From Candidatus Microgenomates bacterium (lineage in GTDB: Bacteria > Patescibacteria > Microgenomatia > JADHYG01), in the NCBI GenBank assembly GCA_016782545.1, contig JADHYG010000039.1:1-9340 (forward strand): a stretch of DNA of 9,340 bases, in the 5' to 3' direction. Of the stretch, positions 1 to 6,026 are shown one piece after another; positions within the stretch are counted from its first letter, which is position 1; the number at the start of each line of letters is the position of its first letter. Made by a program: the position numbers and the translations under genes. The notes below the pieces were generated by a model. That model was not told where the DNA came from, did no database searches, and was given only the letters and a program-made list of their open reading frames with translations.

Positions 1-1
1 G

Positions 2-139
2 GCTGATGATCCTAAATTCGTAATGTTAATTATTCTTCGTGAACCAAGTGCTTCTCCGTGGGCCTCAGAAACAGCCGCGCCATTATTTTTTGATATCGCC
101 AAAGAGCTTTTTAATTATTATGGCCTTTCTCCTGACTAA
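2..139 (+). CDS. Penicillin-binding protein transpeptidase (FtsI/PBP2 type), C-terminal end only
   Basis: The 5' part lies outside the window; 45 codons and a TAA stop are visible. The translated end contains VMLIILREPSASPW, then ETAAPLFFDIAKEL and a final YYGLSPD. This matches the last beta strand and C-terminal helix of class B penicillin-binding proteins, where an EP turn is followed by a small-residue stretch, AAP-(L/V)-F and a closing (I/L)xPD. Such enzymes cross-link peptidoglycan outside the membrane, and FtsI does so at the septum. The catalytic SxxK, SxN and KTG motifs are upstream and cannot be checked. Its place just before murE is the classical ftsI-murE order of the dcw cluster, which supports the call. 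FtsI cannot be told from another class B PBP on this fragment. Confidence 0.82.
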   Translation, partial: ADDPKFVMLIILREPSASPWASETAAPLFFDIAKELFNYYGLSPD

Positions 140-140
140 C

Positions 141-171
141 TTGGTCTAAAGTAGTAGGCATATGCTATAAT
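141..171 (+). promoter_or_regulatory. Extended -10 promoter for a probably leaderless murE mRNA
   Basis: TGCTATAAT at 163-171 is a perfect extended -10 (TGn plus TATAAT). A weak -35-like TTGGTC lies at 141-146 with a 19-bp spacer; extended -10 promoters can tolerate a poor -35. The last T of the -10 is at 171, so the usual start point seven bases further on is G178, the first base of the GTG start codon of murE. No Shine-Dalgarno sequence lies between. The simplest reading is a leaderless transcript. The start point is predicted from spacing, not measured. Confidence 0.7.
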
Positions 172-177
172 TTTTAG

Positions 178-1365
178 GTGATAAGAAATGTAAAAAATAT
201 TTATCATCTTTTTTGCGCCTTTTTAGCTGCTTTGATTTTCCGCTATCCAGCTTCAAACTTGAAGATAATTGGCGTCACCGGTACTGATGGCAAGACAACA
301 GTTTCCCACCTGATTTATGAAATATTAAAGTTGGCAGGCAAAAAAGTTTCTTTAGTTTCTTCAGTTAAAGCTGAAATTGGAGGTCAAGAATATGAAACTG
401 GTTTTCATGTGACCACTCCTAATTCTTGGCTTCTGCAAAAATTCCTAAGAAAAGCAGTTGATAGGGGAATGAAGTATGTGGTTTTAGAGACAACTTCTCA
501 TGCTCTTGATCAGCATCGGGTTTTTGGTATCCCTTTTGAAATAGGGGTTTTGACTAATATTACTCATGAGCATTTAGATTATCATCAAACTTATGAAAGC
601 TATTTAAATACCAAACTGAAGCTTTTAAAAAGAGCAAAAACAGCGATTGTTAATAGAGAAGACAGATCGTTTAAATCAATTAGCAATCAACAATTAACAA
701 TTAACAATCTTGTTTCTTATGGAATTCATAAAGGAGACATAACGTCGCACAATTTTAAATTCAACACTCCCCTGCCAGGGGAATATAATCAATCTAACTG
801 TTTGGCGGCCATTACTACCGCAAAAGCCTTGGGGGTAAAAGATGAAATTATAAAAAAGGCCACTTCAGGCTTTAAAGGCGTTATTGGTAGATTTGAATTT
901 ATTTCCACTGATAGAGATTTTAAAGTGATTGTGGATTTTGCTCATACTCCCAATGCCTTGGAAAATATTTTGAAGACATTGCGTCCCACGATTAAAGGAA
1001 AACTAATTCATGTTTTTGGCAGTGCTGGATTGCGAGATAAAGATAAAAGATCAATGATGGGAGAAATTTCCGCTCAACATGCGGATATTATTATTCTCAC
1101 TGAAGAAGATTGTCGAACTGAAGACGTGAATGAAATAATCGAGCAGATAGAAATAGGTATTTCTAAAACCTATAACCTAGAACCTAGAACCTATAAAACA
1201 CTTAAGATTTTAAACCGTCAAGCAGCTATCAATAAGGCAGTTACATTGGCAGGAAAAGACGATTTAGTTCTTCTAACTGGTAAAGGCCACGAAAAAAGTT
1301 TGTGCCGGGGCAAAAAAGAATATCCTTGGAGTGAACATAAAGCAGTTATGCGCGCTCTTTCTTAA
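178..1365 (+). CDS. murE: UDP-N-acetylmuramyl-tripeptide synthetase (MurE-type ligase) lacking the N-terminal domain
   Basis: This cytoplasmic ATP-dependent Mur ligase should add the third amino acid (meso-DAP or Lys) to UDP-MurNAc-L-Ala-D-Glu. Visible motifs in order are the P-loop GTDGKTT (35-41), TSHALDQHR (106-114), NITHEHLDYH (127-136), a probable carbamylated lysine K146, DFAHTPNAL (253-261), GSAGLRDKDKRSMMGE (281-296) and GKGHEKS (368-374). The GKGHE box is typical of MurE. The substrate-selecting motif, DNPR in DAP-adding enzymes, appears as EDCR (310-313), so the Arg is kept and Pro is replaced by Cys. At 395 residues it is about 90-100 shorter than usual: the P-loop is at residue 35 instead of about 110, and the uridine-binding N-terminal domain is missing. 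A TAG stop directly precedes the GTG start (175-177), so the frame cannot extend upstream. In place of the domain is a short hydrophobic segment (about 8-22). Two heptanucleotide arrays lie inside the gene. MurE is the best call; substrate choice is uncertain. Confidence 0.85.
   Translation: MIRNVKNIYHLFCAFLAALIFRYPASNLKIIGVTGTDGKTTVSHLIYEILKLAGKKVSLVSSVKAEIGGQEYETGFHVTTPNSWLLQKFLRKAVDRGMKYVVLETTSHALDQHRVFGIPFEIGVLTNITHEHLDYHQTYESYLNTKLKLLKRAKTAIVNREDRSFKSISNQQLTINNLVSYGIHKGDITSHNFKFNTPLPGEYNQSNCLAAITTAKALGVKDEIIKKATSGFKGVIGRFEFISTDRDFKVIVDFAHTPNALENILKTLRPTIKGKLIHVFGSAGLRDKDKRSMMGEISAQHADIIILTEEDCRTEDVNEIIEQIEIGISKTYNLEPRTYKTLKILNRQAAINKAVTLAGKDDLVLLTGKGHEKSLCRGKKEYPWSEHKAVMRALS
677..711 (+). 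repeat. Heptanucleotide tandem array (CAATTAA-like) inside murE
   Basis: Five imperfect 7-bp units follow each other: CAATTAG, CAATCAA, CAATTAA, CAATTAA, CAATCTT. They encode residues about 167-178 of MurE (SISNQQLTINNL). This stretch follows the central-domain strand ending in IVNRED and precedes VSYG, so it is probably a surface loop. Seven is not a multiple of three, so losing or gaining one unit would shift the frame, while three units are neutral. Confidence 0.75.
1167..1194 (+). repeat. Heptanucleotide tandem array (AACCTAK) inside murE
   Basis: Four contiguous 7-bp units are AACCTAT, AACCTAG, AACCTAG and AACCTAT, identical except for the last base. They encode residues about 331-339 of MurE (TYNLEPRTY), giving a TY pair repeated seven residues apart. 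This is the second period-7 array in the gene but with a different unit sequence. It lies in the C-terminal domain between the EDCR motif and the GKGHE box. Confidence 0.8.
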
Positions 1366-1399
1366 GAGCTAAGCCTTAAATATGAAAGGGCTTAGCTCT
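1354..1399 (+). other. Intergenic hairpin with a competing upstream hairpin, between murE and pgeF
   Basis: AGAGCTAAGCC (1365-1375) and GGCTTAGCTCT (1389-1399) form a perfect 11-bp stem, extendable by G-T and T-A pairs, with a 9-base loop (1378-1386). A second, mutually exclusive stem is possible between GCTCTT (1354-1359) and AAGAGC (1364-1369), which shares bases with the first and spans the murE stop codon. No T run follows on either strand, so it does not look like an intrinsic terminator. The stem ends 13 bases before the pgeF start codon, which has only a weak GGG (1400-1402) as a ribosome-binding cue. An RNA-processing or translation-control role is inferred. It shares features with the hairpin ahead of glmS. 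Confidence 0.6.
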
Positions 1400-1412
1400 G
1401 GGTCAAAAAGAT

Positions 1413-2126
1413 ATGATTTACTCAAAAAAACTATCTCAATTTAAAAATCTTATTCACGGATTTACGACCAAAAAAGAGGGTAACTTTCGAAAATTAAAAA
1501 CAGCACAAAGACAAACGATCGCTCGCCTTTGTGTTAATGATGCTGATTTAGTTATTGCAGAGCAGATTCATAAAGATAAAATAGTGGTTGTGGGGGAAAA
1601 GGACAAAAGAAAAACAATTAAAAAAACTGATGGTTTAGTGAGCAAAGAAAAAGGAATTGTTTTGGGAATCAGAACTGCTGATTGTTTGCCAATTCTTTTT
1701 TATGAACCAGAACAAGAAATTATTGGTGCTGTTCATGCCGGCTGGAAGGGAGGCCTTAAAAAGATTAGTAAGGAAGTAATTGAAAAAATTAAAAGTTTAG
1801 GAGGAAAGAGTGCTAAAATAATAGTAGCTATTGGACCCCATATTAAAAGTTGCTGTTATGATGTAACTAAAAAAAGAGCTGATATATTTCAGGAACAAAT
1901 TGGCAATAAGATAATAATTAAAAGAAACAATAAGTTATTTCTTGATTTAACAAAAGTTAATTTTATTCAGCTTTTAGAAAATGGCATTAGAGAAGAAAAT
2001 ATTGAAATTTTACCCTTTTGCACCCATTGCAACCATGATTTATTTTTTTCTTTTAGAAAAGATAAAAATAACTATGGAGAAATGTTGTCATTCATAGGAG
2101 TAAAAAAAATGCTGAGGTCAGGATGA
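1413..2126 (+). CDS. pgeF: Peptidoglycan editing factor PgeF (YfiH / laccase-domain family)
   Basis: The 237-residue protein has the hallmarks of the YfiH/DUF152 family once called polyphenol oxidase: EQIHKD with metal-binding H53, RTADCLPILF with C91, VHAGWKGG with H108, GPHIKSCCYDV (141-151) and FFSFRKDKNNYGEML (211-225). The His-Cys-His set matches the zinc site of the family. In E. coli YfiH keeps L-Ser out of the first position of the muropeptide; other family members act on purine nucleosides. Placement between murE and murC favours the peptidoglycan role, though this is inference. Length is normal. The ATG at 1413 has no strong Shine-Dalgarno sequence. The tail is odd: after the expected ending LSFIGVKK come MLRSG and a TGA that lies in the left arm of the palindrome beginning at 2121, so the last codons seem to be replaced by inserted DNA. 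An A8 run (2102-2109) precedes them. Confidence 0.88.
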   Translation: MIYSKKLSQFKNLIHGFTTKKEGNFRKLKTAQRQTIARLCVNDADLVIAEQIHKDKIVVVGEKDKRKTIKKTDGLVSKEKGIVLGIRTADCLPILFYEPEQEIIGAVHAGWKGGLKKISKEVIEKIKSLGGKSAKIIVAIGPHIKSCCYDVTKKRADIFQEQIGNKIIIKRNNKLFLDLTKVNFIQLLENGIREENIEILPFCTHCNHDLFFSFRKDKNNYGEMLSFIGVKKMLRSG

Positions 2127-2254
2127 TTTTTTTTGACTTACGGCTGAGGTCGCTTACGAAAATTTTTGTGTTCGCGGACCGCTCTTCGCCAGCTGGCGGA
2201 TCGCTAATTGCGAACAACAAAAATTTTGTAAACTCCCCGCCGCAAAAATCATCC
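2121..2254. repeat. 134-bp imperfect palindrome, MITE- or REP-like, between pgeF and murC
   Basis: Outer arms GGATGATTTTT (2121-2131) and AAAAATCATCC (2244-2254) are perfect inverted repeats. Further in, CGGC (2141-2144) pairs with GCCG (2239-2242), TTAC (2154-2157) with GTAA (2228-2231), AAAATTTTTGT (2159-2169) with ACAAAAATTTT (2217-2227), and GTTCGC (2170-2175) with GCGAAC (2210-2215), with only small bulges inside the 2154-2231 part. The centre holds the perfect palindrome CGCCAGCTGGCG (2187-2198), flanked by near-identical GCGGACCGCT (2174-2183) and GCGGATCGCT (2196-2205). The core is more GC-rich than the surrounding genes. No protein-coding content is convincing, and no T run follows the right arm, so it is not a standard terminator. 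A nonautonomous palindromic repeat is the most likely identity; copies elsewhere in the genome would prove it. Confidence 0.75.
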
Positions 2255-2264
2255 CTTCCCGCAC

Positions 2265-2270
2265 TATAAT
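2265..2270 (+). promoter_or_regulatory. Possible -10 box upstream of murC
   Basis: A perfect TATAAT lies between the palindrome and murC. No Shine-Dalgarno sequence is present for murC, which would suit a separate leaderless or near-leaderless start. Against it, only two bases separate the box from the ATG at 2273, so a normally spaced start point (about 2277) would fall just inside the gene, and no -35 is visible. A short match like this can occur by chance in AT-rich DNA. Confidence 0.35.
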
Positions 2271-2272
2271 AG

Positions 2273-3697
2273 ATGTTAAACTCTAAAAATCTAAAATTCA
2301 TCTACTTTGTCGGTATTAAAGGGGTGGCCATGACTGCTTTAGCGATTGTGGCCAAAGAGATGGGCATCAAGATTGATGGCAGTGATGTTGAAGAAGAATT
2401 TGTCACCGATGCTGTTTTAAAAAGAAACAAAATTAGCTGGCGAGTTGGATTTAAAAAAGAAAATATTATTTCTTTGAAAAAAAAGCCCGACTTAGTTGTT
2501 GTCACTGGCGCTCATGGCGGCATGACTAATCCTGAAGCAGTGGCCGCTAAAAAAATGGGTTGTCAGGTATTGATGCATGGAAAAGCGTTAGGAATGTTTA
2601 TTAAAAATCATCAGCAAATATCTATTGCAGGTTGTCATGGAAAAACAACCACGGCCGCCATGATTGCCACCATTCTTAGTAAAAGCGGTCTTGATCCTTC
2701 ATTTGCCGTTGGTTGTGGAGACATTTCTGCTTTAGGTAATCCAGGACATGCAGGTAAAGGAAAGTATTTTGTTGTTGAAGCTGATGAATATATTACCTGT
2801 CCTTTAACTGACAAAACCCCTCGTTTTATGTGGCAAAATCCTAAGATTGCCGTTTTTACTAATATTGAATATGATCATCCTGACGTTTTTTCTAATCTGG
2901 AAGTAATCAAACAAGCTTTTTTAAAATTTGGTCAAAAAATAGCCAAAACAGATCTTCTTATCGCCGGAATAGATAATAAAAATCTTCGTCAGATTCTTCC
3001 TCAAATTCCTTGCCAAGTTTTAACTTTTGGCAGAACGCCGCTGGCTGATTTTCAGATAGAAAGAATTTCTTTTGGTGAAAGAAGGACTTGGTTTTGGGTA
3101 AAACATAAAGACATTGATTTGGGAGAGTTTAGTCTTCGTGTTCCTGGTGCTCATAATGTTTTAAATGCCATTGCTGCCGCTATCGTTGGTTTTCATTTAG
3201 GAATTTCTTGGCAAAAAATAAAAGAAGGACTTAAAAGTTTTAGCGGCACAAAAAGAAGATTTGAAAAGATTGGCGAAGTTAATGAAATTTGTCTTTTTGA
3301 TGACTATGCCCATCATCCCACTGAAGTGGCGGCGACTTTAAAAGCCGCTCGAGACTGGTTTCCTAAAAAAAGAATCATTTGTATTTTTCAACCCCACACT
3401 TTTTCTCGCACCAAAGCTCTTTTTGATCAATTTACCAGATGTTTTAAAGATGCCGACATTACTATCGTCAGTGATATTTATTCTTCGGCAAGGGAAAAAA
3501 ACAATCTGGGTATAAATGCTAAGACGCTTGTTAATGAGGCAAAAAAACATCATCGCCATATTCATTACTTAGGCAAGAAAGAGCAGATTATTGATTGGTT
3601 GGGTGACCAGGTTCGTACTGGTGATATAATTTTCACCATGGGAGCAGGCAACATTTTTTCCTGGCATAAAGAAATTATGGAGACATTTAATGGATAA
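2273..3697 (+). CDS. murC: UDP-N-acetylmuramate--L-alanine ligase (MurC), with an Mpl-like central segment
   Basis: MurC joins L-Ala to UDP-MurNAc with ATP in the cytoplasm. The 474-residue protein is full length. Motifs are the N-terminal Rossmann loop VGIKGVAM (13-20), GSD (36-38), the P-loop AGCHGKTTT (119-127, Cys where Thr is usual), VEADEY (168-173), NIEYDHPDVF (197-206), PGAHNVLNA (291-299), FDDYAHHPTEV (342-352), FQPHTFSRTK (372-381), DIYSSARE (401-408) and MGAGNI (456-461). FQPHTFSRT and DDYAHHPTE point to MurC. However, VEADEY followed by TDKTPRFMWQNP and DHPDVF looks more like Mpl, which recycles the murein tripeptide. I call it MurC because of the C-terminal motifs and the murC-murB-murA order, keeping a dual or Mpl role open. 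The stop overlaps the murB start by 8 bases. There is no Shine-Dalgarno sequence, and the ATG lies 18 bases past the palindrome. Confidence 0.88.
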   Translation: MLNSKNLKFIYFVGIKGVAMTALAIVAKEMGIKIDGSDVEEEFVTDAVLKRNKISWRVGFKKENIISLKKKPDLVVVTGAHGGMTNPEAVAAKKMGCQVLMHGKALGMFIKNHQQISIAGCHGKTTTAAMIATILSKSGLDPSFAVGCGDISALGNPGHAGKGKYFVVEADEYITCPLTDKTPRFMWQNPKIAVFTNIEYDHPDVFSNLEVIKQAFLKFGQKIAKTDLLIAGIDNKNLRQILPQIPCQVLTFGRTPLADFQIERISFGERRTWFWVKHKDIDLGEFSLRVPGAHNVLNAIAAAIVGFHLGISWQKIKEGLKSFSGTKRRFEKIGEVNEICLFDDYAHHPTEVAATLKAARDWFPKKRIICIFQPHTFSRTKALFDQFTRCFKDADITIVSDIYSSAREKNNLGINAKTLVNEAKKHHRHIHYLGKKEQIIDWLGDQVRTGDIIFTMGAGNIFSWHKEIMETFNG

Positions 3698-4700
3698 ATA
3701 TCAAAAATTTGCCGATAGAATTGGCAGTAAATACTTAACTAATGGTCAGTTAAAATTTGGCGAATTACTCTCTCTTCATACCACCTTTAGAATTGGTGGC
3801 CCTGCTGAGATTTTCTTCAAAGCTAAAAACTCTCAGGAATTATTAAAAGCAGTATCTTTAGCCCAAAAATTTAAAATTCCCTATTTTATTCTGGGTGGTG
3901 GTTCAAATATCTTAGTGGGAGACTTGGGTTTTAAAGGATTAGTCATTAAAAATAGAATTCAAGAAATCAAAGTTTTAGGATATGATGGAAAAATTAAGAA
4001 TAAGAAAGTAAAAATTAAAAACATTCTTGTTAAGGCAGAAAGCGGAGTGTTGGTCAATCGTTTAGTTCGTTTTACCCTTGATAAGGGCATTGGTGGTTTT
4101 GAAAGCTTTTTAGGTCTGCCTGGTACTGTGGGTGGGGCGATTTATGGCAATGCTCATTTTTTAAAAACAAATGATTTTTTCGGTGATTATCTTTTTGAAG
4201 CTCGCCTTTTAACTTTAAAAAACGAGGTTAAAACAGTCACTAAAGACTATTTTAATTTTGATTATAAGACAAGTAAAATACAAAAGACAAAGGAAATCAT
4301 TCTTGAGGCTGTTTTTTCTCTTAGGTCAGAAGACAGTAAAAAGCTTTGGTTAAAAGCCAATCAAGTGATGAATTATCGTTTAAAAACTCAACCACAAGGA
4401 AAATTTTCAGCAGGCTGTGTTTTTAAAAATATTAAGAACAGTGAAGCAATAAGAATTCCCACTCCTGGTTTTACGACTTCGGCTGGATTTTTAATTGATG
4501 CCACTGGACTTAAAAATAAAAAAATTGGCGGAGCTCAAGTTTCCTCTTATCATGGCAATTTTATTTTAAATTTAGGTAGTACGACTGCAATGGATGTGTT
4601 AAAATTAATTGATCTGATCAAGAAAAAAGTGAAAGAAAAGTTCGGAGTTGAACTGAAAGAAGAGATAGAAATGGTAGGAGAGTTTGAAAAATATGGATAA
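3690..4700 (+). CDS. murB: UDP-N-acetylenolpyruvoylglucosamine reductase (MurB), with substituted active-site positions
   Basis: MurB is the FAD- and NADPH-dependent cytoplasmic enzyme that reduces enolpyruvyl-UDP-GlcNAc to UDP-MurNAc. FAD-binding motifs are clear: LHTTFRIGGPAE (29-40), ILGGGSNILVGD (67-78) and LGLPGTVGGAIYGNA (141-155). The C-terminal domain has GKFSAGCVFKN (237-247) and ends with EEIEMVG (324-330). The usual proton-donor Ser of the (A/N)GSxFKNP motif is Cys here (C243). The Arg of the usual YRxS motif is Lys (K193 in DYKTS). The C-terminal Glu is kept (E325). At 336 residues the length is normal. The ATG at 3690 follows a well-placed GGAG (3679-3682, 7-base gap) and overlaps the end of murC by eight bases, ATGGATAA, which suggests translational coupling. 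The gene directly precedes murA, the previous step in the pathway. Confidence 0.92.
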   Translation: MDKYQKFADRIGSKYLTNGQLKFGELLSLHTTFRIGGPAEIFFKAKNSQELLKAVSLAQKFKIPYFILGGGSNILVGDLGFKGLVIKNRIQEIKVLGYDGKIKNKKVKIKNILVKAESGVLVNRLVRFTLDKGIGGFESFLGLPGTVGGAIYGNAHFLKTNDFFGDYLFEARLLTLKNEVKTVTKDYFNFDYKTSKIQKTKEIILEAVFSLRSEDSKKLWLKANQVMNYRLKTQPQGKFSAGCVFKNIKNSEAIRIPTPGFTTSAGFLIDATGLKNKKIGGAQVSSYHGNFILNLGSTTAMDVLKLIDLIKKKVKEKFGVELKEEIEMVGEFEKYG

Positions 4701-6021
4701 GCTTCTAATTAAAGGCGGCCTTTCTCTTAAAGGAGAAGTTTCTGTTTCCGGAGCCAAAAATGTGGCTTTAAAAGTTCTTTTGGCTGCTTTTTTAACTGAT
4801 GAAGAAGTAATCATAGAAAATATTCCCTTAATTACTGATTTTTATTTAATGGTAGAGATAATTAAAAGATTGGGAATAAAAGTAAAGATTTTTGAAGATG
4901 AACATAAAATCGTGATGCAAAATAAAGGCGTTAAAGATTTTAAAATTCCTTTAGAAATGGGTGCCCGCTTAAGAACTTCTTCAATGCTGATCGCTCCTTT
5001 TTTGGCTCGTTTTGGCGAAGTTCAGATTCCTAATCCTGGAGGATGCAGGATTGGAGCCCGTCCCATTGGTCGACACATTAAAGGTTTAGAAAAAATGGGC
5101 GCTAAAGTCCATTATTTTCCTGAAGACGGCTATTTTCATGCTCAGGCTAAAAAGCTTATCGGCGCTACTTATAAATTTCCTAAAAATACTCACACTGGAA
5201 CAGAAACTCTAATTTTGGCCGCTGTTTTAGCAGAAGGAGAAACTGTTTTGGAAAATGCCGCTCAAGAGCCTGAAATAGATGATTTAATTAAGCTTTTAAA
5301 TTTAATGGGTTCCAAAATAAAGAGAATCGCACCGAGAAAAATTGTTATTAAGGGTGTTAAGAAGCTTCATGGGGCAAATTTTAAAATTATGTTTGATAGA
5401 AATGAAATAGTTACTTTTGCCATTGCCGCTTTGGTTACAAAAGGAGATATTATTATTCATGGAACTCAGAGAGAAAATCTTAAGTTTTTTTTGGACAAAT
5501 TAGATGAAACTAATGCTGGTTGGGAACCTGTAACTGAGAGAACAACTCGATTTTATTTTAAAGGAGAGTTAAAACCTACTGATGTGACGACTGCTTTTCA
5601 TCCAGGCTTTATGACTGACTGGCAAGCGCCTTGGGCAGTTTTAATGACTCAAGCAGAAGGAATTTCCACTATTCATGAGACTGTTTTTGAAGATAGACTT
5701 TCATACGCAGAAGAACTTAAAAAACTTGGGGCGAAGATTGAGTTTTTTAATCCTGAGGTCAAAAATCCAGAAGAATGTTATAATTTTAATTGGAAAGATA
5801 ATTATTCTTCTTATTTTCATGCTATTCGTATTTCTGGTCCGAGTCTTTTGCACAATGCTGTTTTAAAGGTGGCCGACCTTAGAGCTGGGGCTACATTAGT
5901 GTTGGGAGCTTTGGCTGCTTCAGGAGAAAGTCTTGTTTTTGGGGTTTCGCACATTGATCGAGGCTATGAGGAAATTGAAGAAAGACTGAGAAAACTAGGC
6001 GCAGAAATTAAAAGGATTTAA
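4693..6021 (+). CDS. murA: UDP-N-acetylglucosamine 1-carboxyvinyltransferase (MurA)
   Basis: MurA transfers enolpyruvate from PEP to UDP-GlcNAc, the first committed step of peptidoglycan synthesis in the cytoplasm. Counting from the ATG at 4693 (442 residues), visible motifs are SGAKNVALK with the substrate-binding Lys at 23, LRTSSMLIAP (93-102), PGGCRIGARP (115-124) with catalytic Cys118, FDRNEIVTFA (234-243), PGFMTDWQA (304-312) with Asp309, FEDRLSYAEEL (332-342) and ADLRAG (394-399) with Arg397. Cys118 corresponds to E. coli Cys115, the fosfomycin target; families with Asp there are resistant, so this enzyme is predicted to be sensitive. I chose ATG 4693 over the in-frame TTG at 4684. AGGAG (4676-4680) is only 3 bases from the TTG but 12 from the ATG, and the ATG repeats the same ATGGATAA overlap seen at the murC-murB junction. 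The ATG begins the protein MDKLLIKGG, a normal MurA N-terminus. Confidence 0.93.
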   Translation: MDKLLIKGGLSLKGEVSVSGAKNVALKVLLAAFLTDEEVIIENIPLITDFYLMVEIIKRLGIKVKIFEDEHKIVMQNKGVKDFKIPLEMGARLRTSSMLIAPFLARFGEVQIPNPGGCRIGARPIGRHIKGLEKMGAKVHYFPEDGYFHAQAKKLIGATYKFPKNTHTGTETLILAAVLAEGETVLENAAQEPEIDDLIKLLNLMGSKIKRIAPRKIVIKGVKKLHGANFKIMFDRNEIVTFAIAALVTKGDIIIHGTQRENLKFFLDKLDETNAGWEPVTERTTRFYFKGELKPTDVTTAFHPGFMTDWQAPWAVLMTQAEGISTIHETVFEDRLSYAEELKKLGAKIEFFNPEVKNPEECYNFNWKDNYSSYFHAIRISGPSLLHNAVLKVADLRAGATLVLGALAASGESLVFGVSHIDRGYEEIEERLRKLGAEIKRI

Positions 6022-6026
6022 AAATT

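Noticed and set aside
1365..1403. Intrinsic terminator after murE
   Set aside because: The stem is strong, but GGGTCAAAAAG follows it on the + strand and no T run follows on the other strand.
2121..2254. Rho-independent terminator between pgeF and murC
   Set aside because: The T run is inside the left arm before the hairpin closes; the right arm is followed by CTTCCCGC.
2092..2301. Minus-strand open frame across the pgeF-murC gap
   Set aside because: It runs through the inverted repeat and into both flanking genes, resembles no family, and is explained by the palindrome.
4684..4692. TTG start for murA
   Set aside because: It adds three residues, lies only three bases from AGGAG, and the ATG at 4693 gives the normal N-terminus and a junction matching murC-murB.
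5675..5866. Second + strand frame inside murA
   Set aside because: It is out of frame with a clearly conserved MurA and shows only AT-driven Leu/Ile/Phe/Lys composition.
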